From Dipylidium caninum (lineage: Eukaryota; Platyhelminthes; Cestoda; Cyclophyllidea; Dipylidiidae), in the NCBI GenBank assembly GCA_017562135.1, contig QEYB01000003.1, forward strand, positions 620,001 through 684,000: a stretch of DNA of 64,000 nt, given 5' to 3'. Under the pieces are notes generated by a model. That model did not search any database and was not told the DNA's origin. It saw nothing but the letters and a program-made list of their open reading frames with translations. The translations under genes were made by a program, and so were the position numbers. Shown here one piece after another: positions 24,801 through 37,900 of this stretch (positions are counted from its first letter, which is position 1; every line of letters begins with the position of its first letter).

Positions 24801-27800
24801 TGTCCCGCGTGCACTCCTCCAGCGAGTCCAGCCTCTCCTCCACGTGACTCGAGCCGTCTTCGCGCACCGCCACGACGTCTACCCTGCTCAAGAGCAAAAA
24901 GTAGTGGCCATGACTAAAAGTCTGCCTCTGAAGACCGCTCCCCGCTTTATTTTACTTGTAAACTCGACTAGATTATCTACGAAACTGGAAACCATGTCGA
25001 TTCTCAGTCTCATCCCACGTTTTTGACACCTTCTTGGAGGAGTGCACAGGAAGAAGGTGGGTTTGAGTAAAAGTAGTTCAGCCTACGTTGGCGTCCTATC
25101 ACTGCGGCATAACATAAACTCGACTAATAAATGTCCTCTTCTCACGTCAAGACGGAGCCACGCGATGCGCGATGACTCGCCTCGGAATGCTCTGCGGAAA
25201 GACTGTGGCGTCGGTTGATGCCAGTCAGCGGATTTGCACAACGCACGGTCAGTGATGTCAAAGGGCAGAATAGCGCAGGGGGTGGAGGAGGTGCGGTGAC
25301 GCACTTGATGACAGGTCGAGTGCGGAAGAAGGCAATGTTGTTCGAATTTGGCGCTCCTACGGCCAAATCGGGGTAGCCGTTTTCGTCCAAGTCCATGCCC
25401 CCTGAGGTGAGGGAGAAGCCAAATCCCCCAAAGGCGCCCGACAGCTCTGTGGCATTGAGTATCTGCGGGAAGATAAAGGAGGAATTTCAGTGTCATCTTC
25501 TCCCTGGCCCCCCTCTCCCTTCGCCGCCGTCCCTCAATAGTCCATTTTCCCATGGAAAGAGGGATACCCGGGAGTAACGGCAGACACTGCGGAGAGGCGA
25601 CTGAAGCGTGTCCTGTTGATAAGTGCAACGTCTCTTGATGGGGCAAGCTATGTCCCGGAGGCCAGTTATTGCGTATCATCGGCAATCGGGCGACACGTGA
25701 CGGATTTATGATGCTACCAGGCAAGGCATTTTACGACTCTGCCACGGCTTTAATTAATATTTGTGACCTAAATTATGCCATTAATAGAAAGAAAATTCAT
25801 GAGCTCCTTCCTCCAGCCTTCGCATGGCAAGTGAATCGGTGGGTCTGTTCAGCCAGTTCTTTTCAATGGGCCCCGAAACGGCCCAGACCACTTCCAGCTC
25901 CCCGAATGACGGACCTGGCGGTGCGAAGGAGGCACGAAAATGCCCCAATGTGACGCGAAGGATCTAGGGAGGAATAGGAGCTGCTGTGAATCATGAAGAG
26001 CGGCCAAAGGGACAGTTGGTACGTAGTGTTGGTTGCGTGTGGCGGGGCGAGGCGAGGCGGGGCGAGGCGAGGCGAGGCGAGGGTTGCCTGTCGTAGGCGA
26101 TGCAACGACGTTGACGATGAACAGCCCGACTTAAAACATCACTTGTCAGAAAATGGTGAAGGCTAATTGCCCTTTTAGACGACATTTTTGCCTGCCACAG
26201 TTGATGGCACAAAGATGCACGGAAAGCGGACGTCTGAGGCTTGCGATTGGGACAGCCGGTCAACCCCCACAGAACGATGTCGCGCATCCCCACGTGGGAT
26301 ACAACCAACGAACGCTCCTATCCAGCGGTCAACCCATTTTTGTGGAGTATCAGACGATGCCTTACACAAAAGAGAGGCTTGACGGAAGAGGAACCTTGGG
26401 GGGCGAGAAGGCTATCAACCCAACGAATCAATCCTCACCGTCAAACTGGAAGTGACAGGTGAAGTTAAGGGAACAATGAGAGTGGCAAGTGGTCCTCTGA
26501 TTCAACGTCACCGCGTGACACGCTTATCACTGCCCTTGTCCTCCATCAGGCCAGAACGCCACGGGCGGAAGGCGGATGTCGCAATTACCTAGCCACTGGA
26601 GGCTAGTCGAGGCTGATATTGGGCAAAGGGTGCGCTCTCGAGCTGCGGGCCCGGGACCGAGGGAAGAGGGACGTCCGTTCAGTGTGGAATAGACGTGTGG
26701 TAGGGCAGGGAGTACAAATTAAGCGATTCAGGCGGCCAATTGTGGGCGTAGAGGAAAGTAGGGGAGCACCTCCTAGGCGGAGTTAGCAAGACGGGGCCAA
26801 GTGAAAAAAGCTGTCGCATGCACCGAAGTTAAAAAAGTTTCCAGATGGATGAGAGGTCCTTTCTGTTCGGGTAAATCGTCGCAAAGGAGTGGGAAGTCTT
26901 CCGCGAAAACAGACATGAAAGCCGCTTCCCAGAGGGTTTGATGTTTTGGCATGGGGCGGGGGACGGAAAGTGTGCGGTCTTTTATACTCTCCCGACATAT
27001 CCGGCCAGGATGCGCATGCATGGTGCCAGTACGTGCCGTCGAAGAGGTGGGGAGGTGACTCTGAGGGGCAGCAGACGACTTGTCGGAGCGCTAACTATCA
27101 CGCGGCTTAGGGCGTATGACCATGATCGGGCAAAGTATTGGCTGCACCCAACTACCTCGACCATTCTTCTCTAGAGGTGGCAGCGCGTGACTGACGACTC
27201 GAGCAGCGGTGACACCAGACTGCCCATCTGACTCGGGCCATTGGCGAGGGGCGGAGCGGACGAGGCGGGGTCCGAGGGGGACAGCAAGTCGCGACTCACC
27301 TGTGTCGGGGCGCCGATCTCTTTAGATTCTGAGCCGTGGTAGACGATAACAGCGCCCCCACCTTCGTCGTTGGCGCGCCAATGGCAAAGTCTGCGAGTTC
27401 AAGAAAAAAGTTTTTGTAAGCCATATAGGAGGAGGCGATTCAAGGAGTTAGTGAAAAAAGACTTTGTGGTGATATATGTGCTTTTTGGAAAAATCAGTTA
27501 ATCCATTTCACACACACTCTTGACGTCGGACGGCGATGTGCGGTTACGATGAAAGAAATCGCCTCAACCGACGATGCGATGCAGCACGAAACGAGGCTCT
27601 GCCCGATTTCATAGGGAGGAAACAATTGCAATCTGTATCCTCCCCTCCCCTGTGTGCCTCAGTCGTGGCACACGGCTCTGGAATGTGCGGGGCTGACGGG
27701 TTGGGGGTGAGCCCCCCGAACAGACATTTGCACCGAGGGGACACAAATCGTGTACTTGGCGATCGCACCATCACATCGTCTGCGGGTCCAGTCGAGACCT

Positions 27801-30800
27801 CAGGAAGGCCTCGTGGATGCTGGTGGGACGGCGATTTGTTCAACGAGGAGGGAAAATAGCCCACCTTAGAGCAGAGATTAAAGTCTTTTCAAGTCAACGC
27901 AGCAATCTGCTTTGGGTGGGAGATGGCCTCGCGTACACTCGAACCAATTGACTCCTCCTCTAGTAGAACTGCTTTTGCCCGCTTACGTCTATGGGCTCAT
28001 CGCAACCAGTGGCCGCCGGCGCCCCTCACTTCGTCGCTGGATCCCACGGAGAAGTAGTGAACCGCACCTCCTCTCCCCCACGGTTCCACGGCGGCTTCAT
28101 CTGCTCAGACAGAGCCGCTCACGTGGAGAACTTCACTTCGACAAACGAGACTCAACACGAATAAGACGGCTTTCTGTGTCGCCATGTGGGTACCGCTTGG
28201 AGCGACTCTTGCTGCGGTTTCCTGGTTGATATGCTTGGTTAATGTCAACAATTGCAGCCACAATTTGCGTAGCGGTAGGGAAGACACCTTTTGGGAGTTT
28301 TTTCCAAAATGCGTTTGTCTACTCCCACTCTTTCTGTCACTGCGGTCGAAAAGTAGGCTTGTTTTCATGGTCAGGCCTGGGAAAAGTTGTACATTGAAAG
28401 ATGGCTACGTTTGGAGACTCATTCGTGGTAGGTTTTTCCGCACCGGAAGATCAAAGAGTTCTCCCGACCGCTCAAGCTCGTGCGCTCGGGGTCGGATTTG
28501 GAAGGAATAAATACTGCATTGCCTCACCTCCTCCTACAGTTCGGTTGCTATCACCGCGATGTAGCATTTCGTGGGAAAAACAGTATGCCAAACATTGCGC
28601 GATGTCTCCGGCCGCGAGGTAGACGCGCGATCCTGAGAAGGGCAAGTAGGAAGCCTATTTGCCCGCTTCCGAGTATCCGAACCCAAAAAATGGTGACCTC
28701 CTGAGGGAGGAGAGTAAAAAGAAGGCGGGTATGACCTTAGATGGCGTGGTGGGCGGAGGGCAAAAGTGCGGCAGATGATCGAGTGAACTATAAATGGGGC
28801 CAGTCGGTGGACGCGTCTGTTCCGCTCCTCAGCCCAACACTATTTCTGAGCCAGTTTTCGCAGGCATCAAACACTTCTGGCGCGGGGACTTTCCCAAATC
28901 CCAGATGGCCCACTTCCATCCATGGGCGGACTACGTGTTGCCCACTCGCGTGGGTGTCCCATTTACAGTCATCGCGTTGGTGGCAACAACGGCACTGATA
29001 GAAAACGACGAAGGCGTGTGGGTGTTTTGTGCAGCCTGCACTCATCAACGCCACCTCGCCTCGAATGCGTTACTCAAGTAGGCATCGATGAAGAATGTCG
29101 AAAACAAATTTCACTTGGTGCATTCACCTGATCAGCCTCGACGTACTAGGCAGACCGCTGTGGGCCATTGTCCTAGTGGAGAGGCCGTCTTCATCGTCAG
29201 GAAACATGGTCTGGATCGCAGCGTTACCTACACCGTCGTCTGGTGCGCAGAATGAAGTGTATAGAAAAGGAATTGATAAAGAGAAAGCTGTGCAAAAGAA
29301 AGAGCCAGTGTCTTAAAGGCCGGATTTTTCGGGCTGAAACACTATTTTCCCAGGTGCTCACAATTGGCCTCGTCCCTGATAAATACACGTCCCGACGGAG
29401 CGCGGTAGGAGGGGCGAACGCGTCTGGTGTGACTCGAAACTAACAATTATAGCCCACAATGCGCCTAAAGGTGGCTCATTACCTCTCGAAACATTCGCGA
29501 CCGCAAAATGGTTTCCGACGGATGTTGACGTGGGCCTAATTGGCCACTGATTGTGCTTTTATTAGGGAAACGTAAATGGACGCATTAACAACAAAGCTGG
29601 TTTATGGCCCATGGGCGCGTACGACTTTGTTAGGGCCTCGAACACACTGACTACTTTGCCTTTACGTAAACAAAAGTTAATGAGTCTGCCAGTCCCCTTA
29701 TGGAGAAGCAGCTCTAATGAGGCGCCGTGGGTGGTTGAGTGTCAAGGTAGAGGACGAAAATGAGTGAAGTGCCCCGATGAACATGTCCTTTTGGCATTTG
29801 CGTGAGTGGCCCGAGTTCAGTGTCATTTATATACACGACGCCGCACTAAGGCTGTCCTGATGCGACTTGATGCAGTTGAGACGCAGCACGACGCGATGGG
29901 GTATAATGAAGGCCATCTCGTACCAGGGGCGAGGGAGGCAGCAACTCGGGCGACCAACGGCTGTCTGACTGCCGCGTAGCCGCGATCGCCCAGCGTTGCG
30001 AGCCCCGGCGAGGAGTGGAGGCGGACCGGTCGAAAAGGCAGGCCAACCGCCGGTGGTGCCGCGGTGGCACGCTGTGGTGCGTGCCGACGGTGCACGCACA
30101 GACGCACCACCGCCCCCACGCACGGGGCGACGCTGTGAGTCACGCGCGGTGCCGGAGGGCGCTGAGAAGGCGTCTGTGCATCTGCAGGCGGTTGCGCGCA
30201 GCCCCTCCCTGCACCGCGCCTTCTCACTCCGACTGGGGCTGCCGCAGACACCTTTTCTCTCCGGCAGGACCTGCATTTTGACGAGGTGTGCGAAAGCCTC
30301 CTTTGCCGCAGATGCACCACCCAAACCCACTACTGTGGCTCGGCGATATTCCTCCGCTACCTAATCATACGGGCCAAACCGCTTGCTCCAGTACTTCGTG
30401 GACGTGTTTCTCCATTTGACTGCGGCAAATTCGGTATGTCCCACCAGCGTCTTTTTGTCGCATCCGCCGTTGGATTATACTCTGAACTAGCATCCTTTGA
30501 CAGAAATTAATGAGATGGAAGGTGGAGGGTAAACTCCACCGTAGCTGTGAGGAGACGAGTCCCATGAGAGAGAATGTATGTATACTTGCTACTGAATTTT
30601 AGTCGAAATAAAAATTAGTCTGTATGCTGCCCTCTTTAAAAGGGCCACCAACTGTGGGGCCACCGGCACCGTGGCAGGAGGGGAGATAGGGGGAAAAAGC
30701 AAGGCCGCAGTAGGTCCCAGCGGGTTGTGGGCTGATGGGGCACCAATCGGCATTCTAACGCAACGTGCTGATAAGCAGCGAGTGGTAAATCACATCCGGT

Positions 30801-33239
30801 TTCGGTCACAAAGGAGCCCCGCATGCCGATACTTGAAGGGACTAAAGCGAAGCATCGTATGCCTGAATCCTAATTGGGACCCAGTGGACATTGAAGGGGA
30901 GATAGAACTCACTCATAGTTGGCTCAGGATTTCAACCACAACCGCTACCATTCCATGTAAACTTCCGATAAATCTGGGTGTCTTTCGATCCAAAATCATG
31001 AATGTCCTGGGTAGAATTTACTCATAGGATTGCCTACCAATTTACCTTCTACTTAGGTCAACTGACGAGAGAGGGTTCATATATATGTCCTAACTGGACA
31101 ATAATTCAACAAAGAACCGAAGTACTACCATTCTCTCTCGCAAAAGGTTAACGCGAAACTCCTAGTCTTCAATACCCACAGGGTCTCAGTTAGGATTCAG
31201 CCGTGCGATTTTTCCATGTTGTACTTATTCCGTTGCACACAGGTCCAGCTGAAGATTATGCTAAAATCTGAAAACTCACAAAATCAAAACAATAAGAACC
31301 ATCAGAGTCACAGGGTTAAGTGAAAGTCTGTAGCCTTCAGCTGCAACGTGGAATTCGATCGCGCTTAATTACTCTTCGGAAACGGCACGAAACTGCATTT
31401 CTCTATGAACGAGTCAACTGAAAAATTTCCACAAAAAGATTTTTGTTCTCTGAACGAGAATGAGCCCTAGCAGTCAGCTCTGACAAGGGTTAGCAGGTGT
31501 GCAAAGGCTGGTAGAAAGAGCCTACCGTTAACTCCGTCATGATTGATATCGCCGAGGCCAATGATGGCGCTACCAAAACCACTCTTGGGCGAAAGACTTG
31601 GAGGGGGTCGAATGATTTGCACGCTGTTAAAGGTGAAAGCAGTGGTGCTGGGAAGGCGGTGCTGCTGGTTCCAGAAGATGTAGACACAACCAAGGACTGA
31701 GACGCCATGCACTCTACGGCCTTCCACATCGTGCTGAGAAGACTCACTGGGGCCGAATAACTGTTCAAATGGCGCTCCAACCATAAGGTCATCCCATCTG
31801 CGCAAAGTACACCAGGATACTCACCTTTAGCTAGATTTACTTATTTTAAATGCAATTAAGAAAGAGTCTTGTCAGTTTATTCACCCATCGCCATTCAGGT
31901 CGACGAATGCAACTGCATGCCCAAATCGGGAACCAAAACGGCTGCCTTGGAGAATTTGGGCCTGAGGAATAACAATTTGTTTTGTATTTTTTTCAATGAT
32001 ACTCAACATAACAAATCCCGATCCTTTCTGATCCCGAGCTTGAAGAACTCCAGGCGCACCAAACACCGAAACAATTGGTCTCTCAAGATCTGATGCTGAA
32101 CTATAAACTCGATCGGAAATCACCGACGACGAACCTTAACGAGGTAATACCACAGATTAATTAGATAAATTGGACGAAAAAGTCTTAAATAACACTTTTA
32201 GAAAACAACAGATGCTCACCCAACAGACTGTAGTCGTCCAGATCCGTTGTATTCGTTCTTCTAACCGGATTAAATTCAGTAATGTTGTTAACCAGCCCGA
32301 TTCCTTTCAAAAAAAATCAAAGATCCCATATTGTTTTTCGTGTAACGATTCACATTTTTTCTAATTACCTTTAGCGAACTGGTAGTAAGGACTGCCAGAC
32401 ACAATTAACTCGGTGTTGGAATTATGAAAATAAGCTGTCGATGCACCATCCAAACAGAAGCGGAGATCAATAGAACGGGAAGCCTCCGGGATATTTAGGC
32501 ATGTGGAGGCTCCGAGAAAAAACGGATCAGCCAGCACGTTATTAAACGCAAAACATCCACCGGTGACAAATAATTTTCCGGTCACTTCATATGACAGTCG
32601 GGGCGAGCAAGCCTATGAGTACATTTAAAATAATACCTATCCACGCATGGGTAAATGGAAACCAAAAAACGATTTTTTCGACAAATTCAGATAAAGAGTA
32701 TTATAACATGTCAAATTATATTGTGCAGGCCGAAAGCCCGGTAAAATGCCTAAAAGTTAAAACTCTGTATTGGAATGCAATATTATAAAAAATAGTTTGA
32801 AACTAAAAAATGCCTAATAGATGTCGTAACTGAAGGCAGACCAAGGGTAAAACTTACTACAGCTAGCCGATTTCGTTCCGTTGGTAAAGTAGATAAGGCA
32901 AATCCAAACAGTTCATTGCCAAGCGCATCGTGAGAGTAGGGGGCCGTTCTGTGAATATCAAAATTTATTCTACGACATTGGTCTGGTCCATACATGCACC
33001 AATATATGGAACCGGAATTGTTGTCAAATGGGGCGCCTACAATTAGACTGAAAGCTTCAAAACAAAAAATGCGATTACCCTCTATCGCCATGTTGCATTT
33101 GGTGACCAGCAACAGAAAAACCAAAAAGTGAGTCCTTTCCACCACTTTTCATTGCGGGAAACTTTGCCTCAATGTTAAATCCAGAGGCGCAGAACAATAT
33201 CAGTGCAGTACTACACATTATTGCAAAGACAAACACCAT
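15844..33239 (-). CDS. Integrin alpha subunit (no I domain), 21 exons
   Basis: Type I membrane receptor subunit that pairs with integrin beta to bind extracellular matrix. Exons on the minus strand (high to low): 33079-33239, 32858-33047, 32369-32612, 31885-32134, 31526-31797, 27300-27390, 25305-25462, 24719-24883, 22223-22565, 20578-20742 (start uncertain), 20214-20290, 19649-19811, 18684-18844, 18021-18110, 17604-17712, 17260-17532, 17073-17234, 16911-17033, 16737-16841, 16087-16203, 15844-16017. About 1,197 residues once one base is allowed for in exon 6. Visible parts: signal peptide (MVFVFAIMCSTALILF), FNIEAKF start, FG-GAP blades with VGAP, and three calcium loops (DLNGDGWDD, DINHDGVND, DLDENGYPD). 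The stalk has cysteine motifs including CHFGNPL and an SSN motif. A transmembrane helix near the end (LAVFAGLLLLAILIIILW) leads into a cytoplasmic RAKFFERKKF, equivalent to the usual GFFKR. There is no inserted I domain, so a laminin- or RGD-binding class is likely. Confidence 0.95.
20925..20941. repeat. (GA)n simple repeat
   Basis: Dinucleotide run AGAGAGAG inside an integrin alpha intron. Confidence 0.85.
26041..26082. repeat. GGCGA pentanucleotide minisatellite
   Basis: About eight units of GGCGA or GGCGG in tandem inside an integrin alpha intron. The strand is strongly purine-rich with runs of guanines. Confidence 0.9.
27391..31525 (-). other. 4.1-kb intron of the integrin alpha gene
   Basis: Splits the DINHDGVN-D calcium loop between propeller exons (GGTAGG donor, CTCGCAG acceptor on the minus strand). 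A GC-rich island around 29.85-30.35 kb has long overlapping frames on both strands, which I treat as compositional. No nested gene was recognised. Confidence 0.7.
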
Positions 33240-34987
33240 CGTAACGCGGCACGCCTCTTGAAAGTGGCGGTATTGTCATACAAGCCTCAAACAGAACTAG
33301 TTTTGCTGGTATAAACAAACAAAGGTCGATTAAGGCGATGAATTTAATAAAGTAGCACAAGTTCCATCTACATAAAAATTTTTAATACAAAAGTTTACAA
33401 TAATTTTCTACACATTAGTAAATTGTAAACAGTAATTAGAGGAAGGGCAGGTCGGATGACTATACTAGGTTACCATTTATTTTAGTCAAAAAATTTCCTC
33501 AGTGGCTATTTTGCATTTGAACTTTCAACATTCTCAAGCGTTTTCCAAGGGTTTAATTTTAATAAAAGGATCTTTACTGCTAAGATGATATCCGAGGATA
33601 CTAAAGTGATATTATCTTGAAGGGGCAACGTGATTTAATTGTTGTCTGTGGTCTACTTATGAAATTATGGCAAAAGACGCGTAGGTTAGAGCTGGTGTTC
33701 TTTCGCACACATACGCCCAACTTAAAAGTCTTAAAAAGCCTTCGTGCTTCTCTCTGAGGTCCATCTCGTTATTTTACCTTTGCTATATTTCGTTCGCACA
33801 GATATTATGTTAGAGTCGATGCAATTTTGTCATGCTTTTCTAAGCATCATCAACTAAACGGATCGTTTGCAGATATGCACGAACTATCTTGATGGAGGAT
33901 AAAACGCAAAGGCGGGTGTTTATTCAATTACACCCCTCATCAAATTTAAATATGTAAATAATTATTTATCAGAAGGCTTCCCATGTGTTCCCCTCCGCGA
34001 CTATGCCCACATACTTAGGCTGGGAGTCTCCTTGTACGAAAATCCTGTATAAATGATTTGAATCGCCTAGTAGCTCTTGTAACTAAAAAACTAGTTTTCT
34101 AGGATAGCGGCTATCGTTAATAGTTCTTCCTTTTTGATTTACACCGCAGCTGTTGGCTTTAACAAGTTTAGAGCGGGTGGCTTGGCAGTTCAGAAGCGTG
34201 TGTAAAATGCTTCATACTTCTTTTCGCGAGTCGACTTATTAGCAATTTTGGCATGGCTTAAAACCCCATCTTCCACACCATCTAGCCTTCAATACGTCTT
34301 ACGTCTTGAGTATTTTAACAATGTGGTCCTTCCTCTTTAAGTACTACAGTTATCATCTAATGGTTAAATGTAATTATTTTACGTTCTTTAACAGTCTTGT
34401 TTGACGCTGTACTGTCGGAGTAAATTTTTGCCACATTCGCTACTGGGGTCCAATGGATTTTTCTGTGGGCGTGATAACGCAGTCTGCTAGGCTTGGGGCG
34501 TTTCTGTCATCACGTACGTTTGATTTGTGTTCGTCCTTGTGTTATTGGTAGCATCCCGAGGTTGCCGCACTCACTTATTCGCGGATTGAGCCCTGGTATC
34601 ACGCCGTACACGGGGCAGTGATATCCCTGGGTCAGTTTCCTCGCTCCAGTAGCTTCTTGACGGGTTATTTACTATCGTTTACTTCAAAAGGCACTGGTTT
34701 TGATGCGTAATCAAATTTGAACTCAATTTTTGGTATAGGAATTTTCAACTTTAGCTGTATTTAGCTTACCACCATTTGTCTATTATACTCAGTGAAATTA
34801 CAAATTATAATAAAAATATGCGCCTTTAACTCACGTACTCTACTGTGATTCATTGCTACTATGCATCCCTCTCAAAGAAATTAGTGAAAACTTCGCTAAT
34901 TTTATGCGAGGTTATCTATATATGCGGTTTCTTAAAGGCTTCAGGGTAAAATCACCTATATAAATATATCCTCTTCCGTTCAGTGCC
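33240..34987. promoter_or_regulatory. Divergent upstream region of integrin alpha and PSME4
   Basis: About 1.75 kb between the start codons of two outward-facing genes, so the promoters of both must lie here or in unseen upstream non-coding exons. AT-rich with no coding frame of note. An AT-rich TATATAAATATA stretch lies about 20-30 nt before the PSME4 ATG; too close to be a canonical TATA box for that ATG unless the 5' UTR is very short. Confidence 0.5.
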
Positions 34988-37900
34988 ATGTCGAATTACA
35001 AAACATTTGTGGAAATTCGTCGCATCAACCACCTACTCCCCTATGCGGACCAAATAGACGCTTGTGCGGACGCCGCCTCGATTTGCCTGCAGGAGTCGTT
35101 CAGACGCCTTATATCCTCCGGTACTTACCTCTGCCACCACTACGATTTGGTGGCTGACATCAGAAAGTATGACAATCACGCCCCATTCATTGTCACAATG
35201 GATAGTTATCTCTTTCTCATGCATGCTTCATGGTATCATGTTAATTTTTTTTCTAGCTTTATCGAATTGTTTGGGTTCCGGTTTACAAAGGAGGAGTTTA
35301 TTGCCATCGTGAAGTTTGGACTTGGGATCTCATTCTGTCACCAGACCGATCTCATGACACGCAGGGCTTGGCAGCACTGCGTAATGTTCCTTATACGGTA
35401 AGTTAAAGTTTTACCTGCATGTTCTCTCGCTTCATCCTCTGCCTTTCAATCCGTCTGAGCGAGTTATTTTTTTAAGCCTCTTTAATGTCACGGTTTTAGG
35501 CTGAATGATCTCATTTTAGCTCACACTATCACTATCTCATTAAGGAAATCAGGCCCCTCGCTGCCATATTATTTGAAATCTTTAATATGTAATATGATAA
35601 CACAAATATTATAAGGTTTATTTCCCTTATTTAACTGCCTTTCTCATCTGGGAGGTTTTGCTTAAGCGTTATGGAAAAGTTCTCCATGTGAGTCGATATC
35701 GACTTCCCCATTGTAACATTTATCCTAAAACTTAGATGAACTTCCGGAAATCCATTTGTCTTAAGAGAGAAACATGTTTCTTCCCTTCCTTATTTGTCAA
35801 TCACGTACCTAATTGTCTCATTTCTTTTGCTATGCAGCTCAGTTTAAATTAATACTAATGTGCGCCATTATTTTACAGCCGATTTTATTATCGCTGGTTT
35901 AATTTCTTGTTGATATGAAATTCCAAGACTCAGGACTGTTCCCGTTGTACGTGAAAATAAATATAACCCATCCTCTTGTCATTAACCTAACTCGTGGCAC
36001 ATGTTGCCTTCTTATAAATTTATGTTAGAAGCCACTGCATTCTAAGTGAGTAAATACTTTCAGCAATGCTGGTACTTTTATCACAAAGGAGGAGCTGGAG
36101 CTTGATTGGAAGCTTTTCAGAAATGATGCCGTCGTTTTGGAAACTAAAAATGACGTGCGCAACTGTAGCATAAACCTGGAGTATGTTCTATTTCTTATTT
36201 TTTGTTTTTGAAAGCAAGAATTTGTGAATCACTTTCATCTTTCTCCTGTATTAGGGGCCAAAAGACGTTAGAGCAACTTATAATTTGCGTAAAAAGGTGA
36301 CTCCTGTGGGTACTGTTTTCACCACTTTCTTTTTATTTGCAGCTTACTAAAACCCTTGCTCTTTTATACATCTTCTAGTCCGCTTTTTTATCTATATTTT
36401 AATGTTTTATTCCTATTAATTTGTCAGTTACAAGATTCAGTTTACCTCCTTCCTCCAGGGTGAAAGGAGAATGCTGATATGAGTCTTGACAAAGGGGTTA
36501 AATTGGTCCCGAATATCTATCATTTTGGCTACACATATTTACTTTCCAGATTCTTCCCGGTCTCTTGCATCCAACAGATATGGGATTACTTTAAAGGAGG
36601 TATATACCGAGTTCTGACTCACGGTCCTTACGAGAAGATGTTCCACAATTTGATGACATTCACGCCCTTCTATCCATGGACTTTCGACGAAATAAGGTAA
36701 GGGATGCGACTTGTGATAATTCCTGTTAATTGGCGGAGCATTCATGTGTAATTTTTATGAAACTGTGTACTGGCACCAAGCGCCGAAGGTCTTTTTTTTC
36801 CTGTTCCCTTAAATGTCCATTTTTACTGATATGTTAATTTTCTCCCAAAGTGTGTTCGTATTTTACGGCTGTTGTGTTGTGTTTAAGAGGAGGTTAACTT
36901 TCCTGAAAAACAACTTCATAGCATAAACTGTTAGAGAATTCTGAGTGTATGACTTGTTGACTTTTTGGAAGTACAGGTGCTTTGGAGTAGGAAGCAGTCT
37001 TCTTAACATGCACTTCCGAGCTATTGCCACTGTAGCCAGCCAGTTTGTCGATTTTCTTTATTTTTTGTATTTTAGTCGCGTATGGCTGGATGATGTCTTT
37101 TACATCTGGTACAAGTATCCCAAGACCAATATAAATAAGGTACTTCAATCCTACTCTTTCACTGTGTATACAAATCTTTCATACGTGATTGATGGATGGT
37201 ATAAGGACACACAATAACACCTACTTTATTCGCCGATTAAAGCACCCTCTTAGGACTTATTTTTAGACCCCCACTGCTTGAGAGTTAAATGAAATTTTGG
37301 AATAATGAATAAACTTATTAAAATTTTGTGCATTTGTCTGATTAGGAAATAATTCCACTTCTCGGTCATTTGGCTCTTGCATTCCCGGGGAGAATTGATT
37401 GGGAGCCGCATTTAGATCGGATTTTCAACCTCCTCCTCCTCATCTTCTCCCCCGAGAACGCGCTTGGGGGTTATGACTACCCCGTCATATTGGGCTGCGC
37501 TCACATCCTTGTCCACTCCATTGTGGCAGCATCGTCCACCCTTGATAGACTACGCGATCTTTTCGAAGTAAGTCCCATCAAACTTCTACTCGTGCTCTTT
37601 TCTAAGCAAAACCGACGCAAATGCTACTTTCTCCTATGCGTGCCTAGCATATAGATCATATGGGACTGCTTACATTAATCCTCATAAATAAGTAAATGAA
37701 TCCAACATTAGTCACTTTCTTGCACTACTGTCTCGGTAGGAATGTTAATTTTTTCAATCAGGTCTGCAGACGCATTTATCACCCCTCGACAAAACACTCT
37801 TCGACGTCCGTCTTTTTCCTCTTTTGCAAACACCTTCTCCTTGCTTTGAGAAGAAGGCTTATACGCGAATTGAATCACTGTCCCGAAACTGCAACCATTT

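Noticed and set aside
29823..30330. Two 165-167-residue minus-strand frames inside the integrin intron
   Set aside because: GC-rich, overlapping in several frames, rich in Arg, Ser and Pro, with no recognisable domain. Treated as compositional.
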